In this document: in pieces, positions 46,354 through 56,005 of the stretch
Layout of the letters: each line of letters starts with the position of its first letter
How positions within the stretch are numbered: position 1 is the stretch's first letter
DNA from: Pelagibacteraceae bacterium
GTDB taxonomy: Bacteria; Pseudomonadota; Alphaproteobacteria; Pelagibacterales; Pelagibacteraceae
Direction: 5' to 3'
DNA: 64,000 bases
Assembly: GCA_022763425.1 (NCBI GenBank)
Contig: JALEGD010000001.1
Coordinates: 372,001-436,000, forward strand
The notes under the pieces: model-generated
What the model saw: the letters and a program-made list of their open reading frames with translations, nothing else
What the model was told of the DNA's origin: nothing
Databases searched by the model: none
Translations under genes and position numbers: made by a program

Positions 46354-47718
46354 ATGTCAGTATTTAGTTCACTTAAAAAAGCATTCAAACCCAGTGAATC
46401 TGCAAATTTCCCCAACGACCTTGAGTCTTTGTGGATGCCTTTCTCAGCCAATAAAGATTTTAAAAAAAATCCCCGACTAATTTCAAAAGCAAAAGGGATG
46501 TATTATTATACACCATCTGGAGAAAAGATATTAGATGGAGTCGCTGGTTTATGGTGCTGCAATGCTGGTCATAATAGGCAGCCAATAGTTCAAGCAATAA
46601 AAAAACAAGCAGAAGAATTAGACTTCGCTCCTGCATTTAATATGGGACATCCCAAGTCATTCGAATTAAGCTCGAAGCTATCACAAATGGCTCCAAGCGG
46701 ATTTAATCATGTTTTTTTTGGAAATTCTGGATCGGAAGCAGTTGAAAGCGCTTTGAAAATTGCCTTGTCTTATTGGAGGGAGAAAGGAAAAGAAAATAAA
46801 AAAATACTCATTGGCAGAAATAGAGGATACCACGGAACAAATTTTGGAGGGGTATCAGTCGGAGGTATTGAAAAAAATAGAAATCAATTTAACAAATTTC
46901 TACCAGATGTTTATCATTTAAAAGACACTCATAATTTGAAAAAAAATGCTTTTTCAAAGGGACAACCTAGTTGGGGTGAAGAACTTGCAAATGAGTTAGA
47001 TGAAATGATCAAAAATCATGGTTCTGATAATATAGCAGCAGTTATTGTTGAACCGGTAGCAGGCTCAACAGGTGTATTAATTCCACCAAAGAATTATTTA
47101 AATAAAATAAAAAAAATATGTGACCAAAATAATATTCTTTTAATTTTTGATGAAGTTATTACTGGCTTTGGGAGGTTGGGAAAATCTTTTGCCAGTCAAT
47201 ACTTTGATGTAACCCCTGACCTTATATGTCTAGCCAAAGGTATAAATAGCGGAACAGTGCCAATGGGTGCAGTGTTAGTACAAGATAAAGTTTTTGAAGC
47301 TTTCATGAATAAAGACGACAAGACAATTGATTTATTTCATGGTTATACTTATTCAGCTCACCCATTAGCTTGTGCAGCATCACTAGCGGCTTTAAAGCTT
47401 TATGAGGATGAAAATCTTTTTGAAAGAGCAAATGAATTATCAAACTACTGGGAGGATGCTGTGCATTCTTTAAAGGGGGTAAAAAATATTATTGATATTA
47501 GAAATCTTGGGTTAATTGGAGCAATTGAGCTAGAACCAATGGACGGAAGGCCCACAAGACGAGCTTACAATGTCTTGTGTGAAGCATTTGTAAATCAAAA
47601 AACACTTCTAAGAGTAACAGGAGATATAATTGCTTTATCTCCACCTTTAATAATTGAGAAAAATCAAATCGACCAATTGATTGAAAATTTAAAAATCACT
47701 CTTCAAAAAACTGAGTAA
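46354..47718 (+). CDS. Class III omega-aminotransferase (beta-alanine:pyruvate-like)
   Basis: The 454-residue PLP enzyme shows GNSGSEAVESALKIA, GYHGTNFGGVSVGG, the Asp motif LLIFDEVITGFGR and the Schiff-base Lys in LAKGINSGTVPMG. DLESLWMPFSANKDFKKNP at the start is typical of omega-amino acid:pyruvate transaminases. Candidate substrates are beta-alanine, taurine or similar osmolyte-derived amines; the sequence does not decide. It stands alone between groS and the HAD gene, with its promoter in the 116-base divergent gap. Confidence 0.9.
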   Translation: MSVFSSLKKAFKPSESANFPNDLESLWMPFSANKDFKKNPRLISKAKGMYYYTPSGEKILDGVAGLWCCNAGHNRQPIVQAIKKQAEELDFAPAFNMGHPKSFELSSKLSQMAPSGFNHVFFGNSGSEAVESALKIALSYWREKGKENKKILIGRNRGYHGTNFGGVSVGGIEKNRNQFNKFLPDVYHLKDTHNLKKNAFSKGQPSWGEELANELDEMIKNHGSDNIAAVIVEPVAGSTGVLIPPKNYLNKIKKICDQNNILLIFDEVITGFGRLGKSFASQYFDVTPDLICLAKGINSGTVPMGAVLVQDKVFEAFMNKDDKTIDLFHGYTYSAHPLACAASLAALKLYEDENLFERANELSNYWEDAVHSLKGVKNIIDIRNLGLIGAIELEPMDGRPTRRAYNVLCEAFVNQKTLLRVTGDIIALSPPLIIEKNQIDQLIENLKITLQKTE

Positions 47719-47721
47719 AAA

Positions 47722-48588
47722 ATGCAAACCTATTCACCTGAAGAGATTATTAAGTTTCAAAACATTGCAAACATTTACGATGTATATTTTATTGATTTGT
47801 GGGGTGTCATTCACAATGGCGTCAAATTATTTGGTAATGCCATTGAAGTATTAAATAATTTAAAAGTTAAGAATAAGAAAGTTATACTAATATCTAACGC
47901 TCCGAGAACCAATAAATCTGTAAAGAAGTTTTTGATGAAATTAAATTTTGATTTAAGGTTAATTGATTTCTTAGTTACTTCAGGAGATGTTACTAAAAAA
48001 TATATTCAAGATAATCAAAATAAAAAATTTTTTCACCTAGGACCTCCTAAAGATAACGATCTTTTTGATGGAGTGAAAAATCTTGTAGATCAATCCAAGC
48101 ATACTGATGAAATTGTTTGTACAGGTTTAATTGACGAAATTGGTCAAAATATTTCTGATTATCAAAGGTTATTTGAAAACTGGATCGATAAGAAAAAAGT
48201 TTTTGTATGCGCAAATCCTGATGAGGTAGTATCACGAGGAGACAAAATTGAGTTCTGTGCTGGTGCCTTGGCCAAGTATTATAAAAAACTTGGTGGTGAG
48301 GTAAAATATTTTGGCAAGCCTCATGATGCAATTTATGATTTTGCTTACAATCAAATACAAGATCAGTTTGATAGAGTAATAGATAAAAATAGAATATTGG
48401 CTGTTGGAGATAACTTAAAAACAGATATATGTGGTGCACAAAATTTTGGAATTCACTCAATTTTAATTTTAAACGGTATTTATAAAGATTTTTTTAGAGA
48501 TAATAATTTAAACTTTGACAAATTATTAATATCTAACGAAGTAGAAAGTTTAAAAATTGGTAAATTTCAAAAAGAACTGAAGTGGTAA
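47722..48588 (+). CDS. HAD-superfamily class IIA hydrolase (TIGR01459-like)
   Basis: The 288 residues resemble NagD-type phosphatases: motif I FIDLWGVIHNG (about 20-30, with the second catalytic Asp replaced by Trp-Gly as in part of this family), motif II LISNAPRTNKSV, and the late motif AVGDNLKTDICGAQNFG with Asp residues. Such alphaproteobacterial proteins often lie beside ribF, as here (two-base gap), hinting at FMN/FAD-related phosphatase work; that link is inference. Confidence 0.88.
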   Translation: MQTYSPEEIIKFQNIANIYDVYFIDLWGVIHNGVKLFGNAIEVLNNLKVKNKKVILISNAPRTNKSVKKFLMKLNFDLRLIDFLVTSGDVTKKYIQDNQNKKFFHLGPPKDNDLFDGVKNLVDQSKHTDEIVCTGLIDEIGQNISDYQRLFENWIDKKKVFVCANPDEVVSRGDKIEFCAGALAKYYKKLGGEVKYFGKPHDAIYDFAYNQIQDQFDRVIDKNRILAVGDNLKTDICGAQNFGIHSILILNGIYKDFFRDNNLNFDKLLISNEVESLKIGKFQKELKW

Positions 48589-48589
48589 A

Positions 48590-49504
48590 ATGAAAATTTT
48601 TAGAAATAAATTCAACTCAAAATATACAAACCGCTCAATTTTGGTAATTGGAAATTTTGATGGATTGCACAAAGGCCATGTATCTATTTTAGAAGAGTCG
48701 ACAAAAATTGCAAAAAAAAATAATTTAAAATGTGGCTTATTAACCTTCGATCCTAATCCAAAAGAGTTTTTTTCAAAAGATAAAAATTTTAAAATTATAA
48801 GTAATTTTGAAAAAGAAAAAGTTTTGAAAAGGATGAATTTAGACTATTTAATTGTATTAAAATTTAATAAGAGATTAAGAGAGCAAAGTGCAGATTTTTT
48901 TATAAAAAAAACACTAAAAGAAAAGATAAAGCCTTCAAAAATAATTGTTGGAAAAGAGTTTAGGTTTGGAAAAAATAGATTTGGTACACCACAACTTTTA
49001 CAAAACTATTTTGAAACAAAAATTGCTTATCAAAAAAAAATATCTAACAGAAAAATATCATCCACCCAAATTAGAAAATTTATTCAAAGTGGGAAAATTA
49101 CTAGAGCAAATAGACTACTTGGTAGAAACTGGTTTGTTAATGGAAAAGTAGTTAGTGGAAATAAGATGGGTCGTAAATTAGGATTTAGAACTGCAAATAT
49201 TTTTATTAAAAAAAGCATCCAACCATTGAAAGGTGTCTATGCTACTAGACTCCATCTGAATGCCAAATCTTATCCAGGAATTAGCAATTTTGGCGTTGCT
49301 CCAACTGTTGGCAAAAAAAAGACTGCAGCTTTGGAAACCCATTTATTTAGACCAATAAAAAATCTGTACAATAAAAATATTAAAATAGAGTTTTTTGGTT
49401 TTTTAAGGAAAGAAAAGAAATTTAAGACAAAAAAAAATCTTACAGATCAGATAAAAAAAGATATTACACTTGCAAAAAGAATTTTAAAAAATGTCCGAAA
49501 CTAA
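48590..49504 (+). CDS. ribF: Bifunctional riboflavin kinase/FAD synthetase
   Basis: The 304 residues have the FAD synthetase (nucleotidyl transfer) half first, with VIGNFDGLHKGH (about 21-32) and a later ISSTQIRKFIQSG, then the flavokinase half with GRKLGFRTANI and the GVYATRLHL segment. It turns riboflavin into FMN and FAD. The 3' end overlaps ileS by 14 bases; the ribF-ileS-lspA order is widespread in bacteria. Confidence 0.95.
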   Translation: MKIFRNKFNSKYTNRSILVIGNFDGLHKGHVSILEESTKIAKKNNLKCGLLTFDPNPKEFFSKDKNFKIISNFEKEKVLKRMNLDYLIVLKFNKRLREQSADFFIKKTLKEKIKPSKIIVGKEFRFGKNRFGTPQLLQNYFETKIAYQKKISNRKISSTQIRKFIQSGKITRANRLLGRNWFVNGKVVSGNKMGRKLGFRTANIFIKKSIQPLKGVYATRLHLNAKSYPGISNFGVAPTVGKKKTAALETHLFRPIKNLYNKNIKIEFFGFLRKEKKFKTKKNLTDQIKKDITLAKRILKNVRN

Positions 49505-52247
49505 AGTTAATTTACCTAAAACAAATTTTCCTATGAGAGGAAATTTGCCACAGAAAGAACCAGAAACAATTAATTTTTGGAATAAGATTGAACTATACAA
49601 CAAGATTAGAGCTAAAAGATCTGGGAGAGAGAAGTTTATTTTGCATGATGGCCCACCTTATGCAAATGGAAATATCCACATTGGAACTGCACTTAATAAA
49701 ATTTTAAAAGATATTGTAGTAAAGTTCAAATCAATTGATGGAAAGGATTGCCCTTATGTACCAGGCTGGGATTGCCACGGTTTACCAATTGAATGGAAGA
49801 TTGAAGAGCAAAATAAAAAAAAAGGAATAGATAAAAAAAATATATCAATTTTAGAGTTTAGAAATCAATGTAGAGAATTTGCTAAGGAATGGATTTCAAT
49901 TCAAAGAGAACAATTTAAAAGACTTGGAGTTTTAGGTGATTGGCAAAATTATTATGCTACAATGTCAAATGATGCGGAAGCACAAATTGCTTTAGAAATA
50001 TTAGCATTTCTTAAAAATGGAAGTTTATACAAAGGATATAAACCAGTATTGTGGTCAGTTGTAGAGGCAACAGCATTAGCTGACGCCGAAGTAGAATATC
50101 AAGATCATGTATCAAATCAAATTTATGTTAAATTTGATTTGAAGAGTAATTTTAAAGGTCATAATAATTTAAATATAATTATTTGGACTACTACACCTTG
50201 GACAATCCCTTGTAATAGAGCATTAGCTTATAATTCAAATTTAAATTATGGAATTTATCAAAATGAAAGTGGAGAAAAGTTTATAATCGCAAACGATTTG
50301 TTTGAAAGTTTTCAAAAAGTCACAAATGAAAATTATAAACTTATTGAAAACTTTAGTGGAAATGAATTAAAAGATCAGATTGCAAATCATCCATTTAAAG
50401 AATTGGGTTATAATTTTGACGTACCTTTATTTGAAGCAGATTTTGTAACTACTGAGCAGGGTACAGGGATTGTTCATATTGCTCCTAGTCATGGTCCTGA
50501 TGATTTTGCTCTTGGTTTAAAAAACGGTATCAAGGCAGAAAATACTATTGATGATAACGGCCACTATACTAATATTATCAAATTCTTCGAAGGAACACAC
50601 ATTTTTAAAGCTGACAAGATTATAATTGAGGAGTTGCAAAAATTAAAAAAACTTATTTTTACTGCAGAATACAAACACAGCTATCCACACTCGTGGAGAT
50701 CAAAAGCACCGTTAGTTCATAGAGCAACACCGCAATGGTTTATCTCAATGGAAAAAAATGAGCTAAGAAAGAAATCTTTGGATAATATTAATAGTACAAG
50801 CTTCTTTCCCGCAATTGGAAAAAACAGAATACAAGGCATGATAGAAACAAGGCCAGACTGGTGTATTTCTAGGCAAAGATTTTGGGGTGTGCCATTACCA
50901 ATTTTTATAAATAAAAAAACTAATGAACCACTTCTTGATGACAGTGTTAATTCTCGTATTTTCCAAATTTTTAAAAAAGAAGGAAGTGATGCTTGGTATG
51001 AAAAAGAACCATCAGAATTTTTAGGAGAAAAATATAAAGCTGATGACTATCAAAAAGTAGAAGACATTGTTGAAGTTTGGTTCGACTCTGGATCAACGCA
51101 TGCTTACGTTTTAGAGAATCGAGATGATTTAAACTGGCCAGCAGATATGTATTTAGAAGGATCTGATCAACATAGAGGCTGGTTCCATTCATCATTATTA
51201 CAATCAGTAGGAACTAGAGGCAAAGCTCCGTACAAAAGTATTTTGACACATGGATTTGTAGTTGATGGAAAAGGACAAAAAATGTCTAAGTCACTAGGAA
51301 ATGTAATAGCACCAGAAGAAATTATAAAAAGAAATGGCGCAGATATTTTGAGGTTGTGGGTTGTTGCATCTGATTATTCTGAAGATTTAAGAATTGATCA
51401 ATCGATTATTACGCAGCACTCAGAATCTTATAGAAAAATAAGAAACACCCTAAGATTTTTGTTAGGAAATATTTTAGATAATTTTTCTTTTCAAGAAGTA
51501 GAAAATATAAATTTTAGTAAAATTGATATTATAGACTCATTTATATTAAATAAAATTTCAGAATTAGATGAAAATTTCGGAAAATATTTAGAGACTAACG
51601 ATTTTCACAAAATTTATGTAGAATTATTAAATTTTTGTACCACAGATTTGTCATCCTTTTACTTCGATATTAGAAAAGATGCTTTGTACTGCGATGATCT
51701 TGACAGCATAAGAAGGTTAAATTGTGTTAGTGTTTTAAAAGTATCTTTATATTTTTTGATAAAATGGCTAAACCCAATTTTAGTTTTCACAATTGAAGAA
51801 GTCTTTCAAACTATTAAGACAAGCGAGTGTAATAAAAATTCAGAGTTTGAAGAAAGCGTTTTTTTAATTGATTTTAAAAAAATTGATTACAGAGGTAAGA
51901 TAGATTTTAGTAGCGAAAGATGGGAAACTTTGAAGAAAATTAAAAATGAAATAAATTTAATTTTTGAAGATATGAGAAATAAAAAAATTATAAAATCTGG
52001 ATTAGAAACTGAAATAAATATCTTTTTATCTGAAAAAATAAACTCAATTTTTAAAAATTTAAATTTAAGTGATTTTTTTGTTTGTTCTAAAGTCAATATT
52101 AGTCAAAATTACAATAATGATAATTTTAAATCACTTTCAACAGTTGATGATACTAAAGTTTTGGTAAAAAAAGCATCAGGTAAAAAATGTGATCATTGTT
52201 GGAAAATTTCAGAGGTTTCTTGTGAGCGAAAAAATTGTCCATTTTAA
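49491..52247 (+). CDS. ileS: Isoleucyl-tRNA synthetase
   Basis: The 918-residue class-I enzyme shows the catalytic entry DGPPYANGNIHIGTALNK, the class signature WDCHGLPIEWKIE, the CP1 editing domain (WTTTPWTIPCNRALAY), KMSKSLGNV and a C-terminal zinc-binding KCDHCWKISEVSCERKNC. The HIGH box reads HIGT here. The length is normal for bacterial IleRS. The 3' end overlaps lspA. Confidence 0.97.
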   Translation: MSETKVNLPKTNFPMRGNLPQKEPETINFWNKIELYNKIRAKRSGREKFILHDGPPYANGNIHIGTALNKILKDIVVKFKSIDGKDCPYVPGWDCHGLPIEWKIEEQNKKKGIDKKNISILEFRNQCREFAKEWISIQREQFKRLGVLGDWQNYYATMSNDAEAQIALEILAFLKNGSLYKGYKPVLWSVVEATALADAEVEYQDHVSNQIYVKFDLKSNFKGHNNLNIIIWTTTPWTIPCNRALAYNSNLNYGIYQNESGEKFIIANDLFESFQKVTNENYKLIENFSGNELKDQIANHPFKELGYNFDVPLFEADFVTTEQGTGIVHIAPSHGPDDFALGLKNGIKAENTIDDNGHYTNIIKFFEGTHIFKADKIIIEELQKLKKLIFTAEYKHSYPHSWRSKAPLVHRATPQWFISMEKNELRKKSLDNINSTSFFPAIGKNRIQGMIETRPDWCISRQRFWGVPLPIFINKKTNEPLLDDSVNSRIFQIFKKEGSDAWYEKEPSEFLGEKYKADDYQKVEDIVEVWFDSGSTHAYVLENRDDLNWPADMYLEGSDQHRGWFHSSLLQSVGTRGKAPYKSILTHGFVVDGKGQKMSKSLGNVIAPEEIIKRNGADILRLWVVASDYSEDLRIDQSIITQHSESYRKIRNTLRFLLGNILDNFSFQEVENINFSKIDIIDSFILNKISELDENFGKYLETNDFHKIYVELLNFCTTDLSSFYFDIRKDALYCDDLDSIRRLNCVSVLKVSLYFLIKWLNPILVFTIEEVFQTIKTSECNKNSEFEESVFLIDFKKIDYRGKIDFSSERWETLKKIKNEINLIFEDMRNKKIIKSGLETEINIFLSEKINSIFKNLNLSDFFVCSKVNISQNYNNDNFKSLSTVDDTKVLVKKASGKKCDHCWKISEVSCERKNCPF

Positions 52248-52746
52248 TAAAAAATTTTTTATAAGCTTATTATTAATTTTAATTACTTTTTCCCTAGATA
52301 GATTATCCAAAGTTTATTTAATCCAATTCTTTATTGATAATAAAATTAATGATTATTATGTTAACTCATACTTAAATTTTACTTTAATTTGGAATAAAGG
52401 AATTGCTTTTGGATTGTTAGAAAGTGATACATTACTGTATCATTTTATCTCTACTTTAATTTTTTTAATTATTTTTTTTATTTTATATTTAATTTATAAA
52501 TCAAAAAATTGTCCAGAAATGATTTTTCTCTCTATTATTATTGGTGGTGCAGTTGGTAATTTTTTTGACCGACTTTTTTATAATGCAGTTCCTGATTTTA
52601 TAGACATTCATTATAATAATTTTCACTGGTTTACTTTTAATGTAGCTGATATTTTTATTACTATTGCAATATTCTTGCTTCTTATTTTTGACATTTTTAA
52701 GTTAAATAAGGAAAATAACATTAAAGATAATGAAAAAAGTTTATAA
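52222..52746 (+). CDS. lspA: Lipoprotein signal peptidase
   Basis: LspA cleaves the signal peptide of lipid-modified prolipoproteins in the inner membrane. It has four membrane spans, the first Asp region FSLDRLSKVYLI and catalytic Asps in GGAVGNFFDRLFYNAVPDFIDIHY and FNVADIFITIAI. I use the GTG at 52222 (MSEKIVHFNKKFF, 174 residues), giving a 26-base overlap with ileS; another GTG at 52189 would add eleven residues with no family support. It is followed by a lipoprotein gene. Confidence 0.93.
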   Translation: MSEKIVHFNKKFFISLLLILITFSLDRLSKVYLIQFFIDNKINDYYVNSYLNFTLIWNKGIAFGLLESDTLLYHFISTLIFLIIFFILYLIYKSKNCPEMIFLSIIIGGAVGNFFDRLFYNAVPDFIDIHYNNFHWFTFNVADIFITIAIFLLLIFDIFKLNKENNIKDNEKSL

Positions 52747-53062
52747 TATATTATTAATCTTGGTTCTATTTGGATTAACTAATTGTAGTAATTTAAAAAA
52801 AAGCCTTGGATTTGAAAAAGATGTACCTGATGAATTTTTAATTAAAAAATCTGATCCAATTGAGAGACCACCCAATTTTGAGTTAATGCCGCCAGGTAGC
52901 AATGATAAAGTCATTAATTCTAAAAATAAACAAAATAAAAAAAATAATACAAAGAGAATTATTGATGAAGTTTTAAAAAATAATGAAAGTAAAGAAATAG
53001 AAAGTCCTAACAAGTCTTCTTCTTTGGAAAAAGATATTTTAAATCAAATTGAAAATAGATGA
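52730..53062 (+). CDS. DUF3035-type lipoprotein
   Basis: The 110 residues have a lipoprotein signal sequence ending LFGLTNC (lipobox Cys at about residue 19), then the alphaproteobacterial DUF3035 motif KKSLGFEKDVPDEFLIKKSDPIERPPNFELMPPG, and a charged Asn/Lys/Ser-rich tail. Its place after lspA is normal in this group. Function unknown; possibly an outer-membrane-associated lipoprotein. Confidence 0.82.
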   Translation: MKKVYNILLILVLFGLTNCSNLKKSLGFEKDVPDEFLIKKSDPIERPPNFELMPPGSNDKVINSKNKQNKKNNTKRIIDEVLKNNESKEIESPNKSSSLEKDILNQIENR

Positions 53063-54264
53063 TTATTTTTGATAACTCGTTTTTTTTTGGCAACTCTGAA
53101 TTAAATTTTAATAGTGATAAGCAATATAAAGAAAATTTAAAAAAAACCAAAGATAGTGCTAATGCTTTAATAGAAGAGTTAAAAAATGAAGAAAATGAAA
53201 TTCTAAATAGTTTTACAAAACCTTACCAGGAAAAAATTAGAAAAATAAAGCAGTCAATAAATAATAAAAATAAAAAAAAAGTTGTTATAGGTTTAGGTGG
53301 ATCTTCCGCTGGAGCTAAAGCTTTATCTTTTTTTTTAAATGATAACGTCATATTTCTTGATAATTTAGATTATCAGTATTTGCAAAATTTTTTTTCTTCA
53401 AATGAGATGTCAGAATATATTTTTTTTATTATTTCTAAATCTGGAGACACATTTGAAACATTAGCTATACTAAATCTTCTAATCAAAGAAAGTGAAAAGC
53501 AAAAATGTAATATTTATAAATCAATGGTAGTTATTACGGAAAATAAAAACAGTGTACTAAAAAATTTTGCAGATGAATATCAAGTTAAATTTGTTGAGCA
53601 TAATTCAAATATAGGTGGTAGATTTTCCATATTATCAGAAACTGGAATGTTGCCGTTTTTAAATTTAAATATAAAGATTGAGGAAGCTTCAGAAAAATTC
53701 TTAAACTTTTTAAATGATAATAATGAACTGAGCCCTACTTTGAATGTAGCAGTGTTGATGACATGTATACAGAAATATAATTTGAAGATTTATTGTAATC
53801 TAATTTATAATTACAGATTAAAACATTTTTCTTACTGGTTCCATCAACTACATGCTGAAAGTCTTGGAAAAAATGGTAAAGGTATGACTCCCATAACATC
53901 TATATGTCCCAAAGACCACCACAGTATGATGCAGCTTTATTTAGATGGTCCTAAGGATAAAATATTTAATATCTTTTCACCACCAGACGAAAATTATTAT
54001 GAAAATTTTAAAAATATAGGTTTTAAAAAAATTGAAAATTATTCACCATCTGGTCTTTTAGATAAACAGTTTGATTCAGTAATTGAAGTTTTTAAAAAAA
54101 AACAGATCCCTCACAGGGTTATAAAATTAAAAAACCATAGGGACCCGTTAAATATAATAGAATTATTTTCGTTTTTTATATTAGAAACTATTTTGTTAGG
54201 AAAAGTCCTTGGAATTGACCCATTTGATCAGCCTTCAGTTCAGTTAATAAAAGAAAAAATTTAA
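53059..54264 (+). CDS. pgi: Glucose-6-phosphate isomerase, short form
   Basis: The 401 residues keep the isomerase active-site elements: VIGLGGSSAGAKAL, SKSGDTFETLAI, GGRFSILSETGMLP, HQLHAESLGKNGKG and the final DPFDQPSVQLIKEK. The enzyme interconverts glucose and fructose 6-phosphates. It is much shorter than E. coli Pgi (549), having lost surface insertions but not the core. It overlaps DUF3035 by four bases and converges on rsmD. Confidence 0.92.
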   Translation: MIIFDNSFFFGNSELNFNSDKQYKENLKKTKDSANALIEELKNEENEILNSFTKPYQEKIRKIKQSINNKNKKKVVIGLGGSSAGAKALSFFLNDNVIFLDNLDYQYLQNFFSSNEMSEYIFFIISKSGDTFETLAILNLLIKESEKQKCNIYKSMVVITENKNSVLKNFADEYQVKFVEHNSNIGGRFSILSETGMLPFLNLNIKIEEASEKFLNFLNDNNELSPTLNVAVLMTCIQKYNLKIYCNLIYNYRLKHFSYWFHQLHAESLGKNGKGMTPITSICPKDHHSMMQLYLDGPKDKIFNIFSPPDENYYENFKNIGFKKIENYSPSGLLDKQFDSVIEVFKKKQIPHRVIKLKNHRDPLNIIELFSFFILETILLGKVLGIDPFDQPSVQLIKEKI

Positions 54265-54267
54265 AAT

Positions 54268-54822
54268 TTAATTTTTTAAGAAAACAATTTTTGAGAGACC
54301 ATACTGCCTGATCATAAAATTTTTAAATCTTGAAAAATCTACTTTTATCGATTTTTCAATATGTATGATGATTACCAAATCTTTAAATTTAATATTTTCG
54401 ATTAGTTTAAAGATTTTTTTCAATTCGCTTATTGCATAGGGAGGGTCAAAAAATATAACGCATGGTTTTATTTTTTGAATTAAAGATATGACATCGATTT
54501 CAAAAAAATTATTCTTTTTAATTTCGAACTTTGATTTTTCAAAATTATTATCAAGATTCCTAAATAAGGTGTTACGCGTTTCGTTATTTTCTTCAATAAA
54601 ATTTACATATTTGGCACCTCTGGATAAGCATTCTATTCCAAAAGATCCAGAGCCAGCGAAAAAATCAATCACAGCTTGATTTTCAAAATTTACTTTAAAT
54701 TCTCTCGTGTGTAGCAAAATATTAAATATATTCTCCTTCACACTGTCTTTAAGAGGTCTTGTAATTTTAGGGTTTGGTAAGAGTAATTTTTTACCTTTTT
54801 TGCTACCTGATATAATTCTCAT
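54268..54822 (-). CDS. rsmD: 16S rRNA (guanine-966-N2)-methyltransferase
   Basis: The 184 residues have the RsmD start RIISGSKKGKKLLLP, the region RPLKDSVKENIFNIL, the SAM site VIDFFAGSGSFGIECLSRGA (about 49-68) and the catalytic FFDPPYA. It modifies 16S rRNA in the 30S head. It overlaps the pseudouridine synthase gene by 20 bases. Confidence 0.95.
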   Translation of the reverse strand: MRIISGSKKGKKLLLPNPKITRPLKDSVKENIFNILLHTREFKVNFENQAVIDFFAGSGSFGIECLSRGAKYVNFIEENNETRNTLFRNLDNNFEKSKFEIKKNNFFEIDVISLIQKIKPCVIFFDPPYAISELKKIFKLIENIKFKDLVIIIHIEKSIKVDFSRFKNFMIRQYGLSKIVFLKN

Positions 54823-55528
54823 ATTTTTTTATTTCTAAATCTGAAGCTTTTTTTACTTCTCCTGGGAGCATCTTGTCTAATGCAAATGGACCAAATTTAA
54901 TTCTTTTAAGCTTATTTACTTGAAGATCTAAACTTTTAAATATTTCTCTAATTTCATTTTTTTTTCCTTCTCTTAAATTCATTTCTATTAGTGTATTTTT
55001 TTTAATTTTTGATTTAATTATAAAATTAAATGGTTTGTATTTAATCCCATTAATTTTTGTTCCTTTTGATTTTAATTTTAATTTTTCAATATTGAAGTCA
55101 CCAAAAACTCTAACTTCATATTTTCTCTCAAATTTATTTTTAGGTAACTCTAAATTTCTTGTTAAAGAGCTGTCATTAGTAAGAATTATTAATCCTTCAC
55201 TTTTAAAATCTAATCTTCCAGCAAAAATGAAATTCTTATATTTAGCATTTAATATTTCATAAATTATCTTCCTTTGATCCTGCTTGTTCTTTGAGCAAAT
55301 AACATCTTTAGGTTTATAAAGTTTTAAAATAGAAATTTTTTTTTTAAACAATACCTTCTTTCCATTAATAGTAATTTTATCTTCTTCGTTAGCAAATGTT
55401 ACTGGTGTTAAAATAATTTTATTATTTAGCTTTATTTTTTTATTAGATATTAAATTCTCTATTTCTCTACGGGATCCATAATTGTAATTTGCTAAAAGTT
55501 TGGCTATTCTGATTTTTAAATGACTCAT
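54803..55528 (-). CDS. RsuA/RluB-family rRNA pseudouridine synthase
   Basis: The 241 residues have an N-terminal S4 RNA-binding domain (about 4-60, IRIAKLLANYNYGSRREIE) and the synthase domain with the catalytic Asp in FAGRLDFKSEGLIILTND (about 98-115). The closest match in layout is RluB (23S U2605), but RsuA or RluE-like specificity cannot be excluded. Its ATG overlaps the divergent tadA ATG. Confidence 0.9.
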   Translation of the reverse strand: MSHLKIRIAKLLANYNYGSRREIENLISNKKIKLNNKIILTPVTFANEEDKITINGKKVLFKKKISILKLYKPKDVICSKNKQDQRKIIYEILNAKYKNFIFAGRLDFKSEGLIILTNDSSLTRNLELPKNKFERKYEVRVFGDFNIEKLKLKSKGTKINGIKYKPFNFIIKSKIKKNTLIEMNLREGKKNEIREIFKSLDLQVNKLKRIKFGPFALDKMLPGEVKKASDLEIKKYENYIR

Positions 55529-56005
55529 AAAATAAATAAAAAAAATATAAAAAATAATTTTAGTTATATATTTGATATTTTATATCAACAGTCAATTAAA
55601 GCTCAGAAAAAAAAAGAAGTTCCTGTTTCAGCTCTAATTTTTGATCCAAAAAGTAATCAGATTGTATCAAAATCGCATAATCAAAATATTCAAGATAATA
55701 ATCCTTGTTCTCATGCTGAGATTATTTCAATAATAAAAGCTTGCAAAAAGCTTAATAAAAATAGGTTAGACGGTATGGATTTATACTGTTCTTTAGAGCC
55801 GTGTTTAATGTGCACTGCTGTTATATATCATAGCAAAATACGTAGAGTTTATTTTGCCACGGATGATAAAAAGAATGGGGCGTTAGTTAATAATTATAAA
55901 TTAGGTTTTAAAAAAAATTTAAATCACAAAATTGATATTTATTATGGTTTCCAAGAAGAAAAGTTTTCAAAATTGCTAAAAAATTTCTTTAAAAAAAGAA
56001 GATAG
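55520..56005 (+). CDS. tadA: tRNA-specific adenosine deaminase
   Basis: The 161-residue zinc deaminase carries the HAE motif (CSHAEIISI), the proton-shuttle Glu within it, and the zinc cysteines in SLEPCLMCTAVIYHSKIRRVYFA. TadA makes inosine at position 34 of tRNA-Arg(ACG). The start is shared with the opposite-strand pseudouridine synthase in the palindrome ATGACTCAT. It converges on purD. Confidence 0.92.
   Translation: MTHKINKKNIKNNFSYIFDILYQQSIKAQKKKEVPVSALIFDPKSNQIVSKSHNQNIQDNNPCSHAEIISIIKACKKLNKNRLDGMDLYCSLEPCLMCTAVIYHSKIRRVYFATDDKKNGALVNNYKLGFKKNLNHKIDIYYGFQEEKFSKLLKNFFKKRR

Noticed and set aside
48047-48460. 137-codon ORF opposite the HAD gene
   Set aside because: Odd composition (many His, Gln and Phe) as expected from an antisense frame; no domain.
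52189-52221. Longer GTG start for lspA
   Set aside because: It adds residues coded by the IleRS zinc finger in another frame; the GTG at 52222 fits LspA length better.
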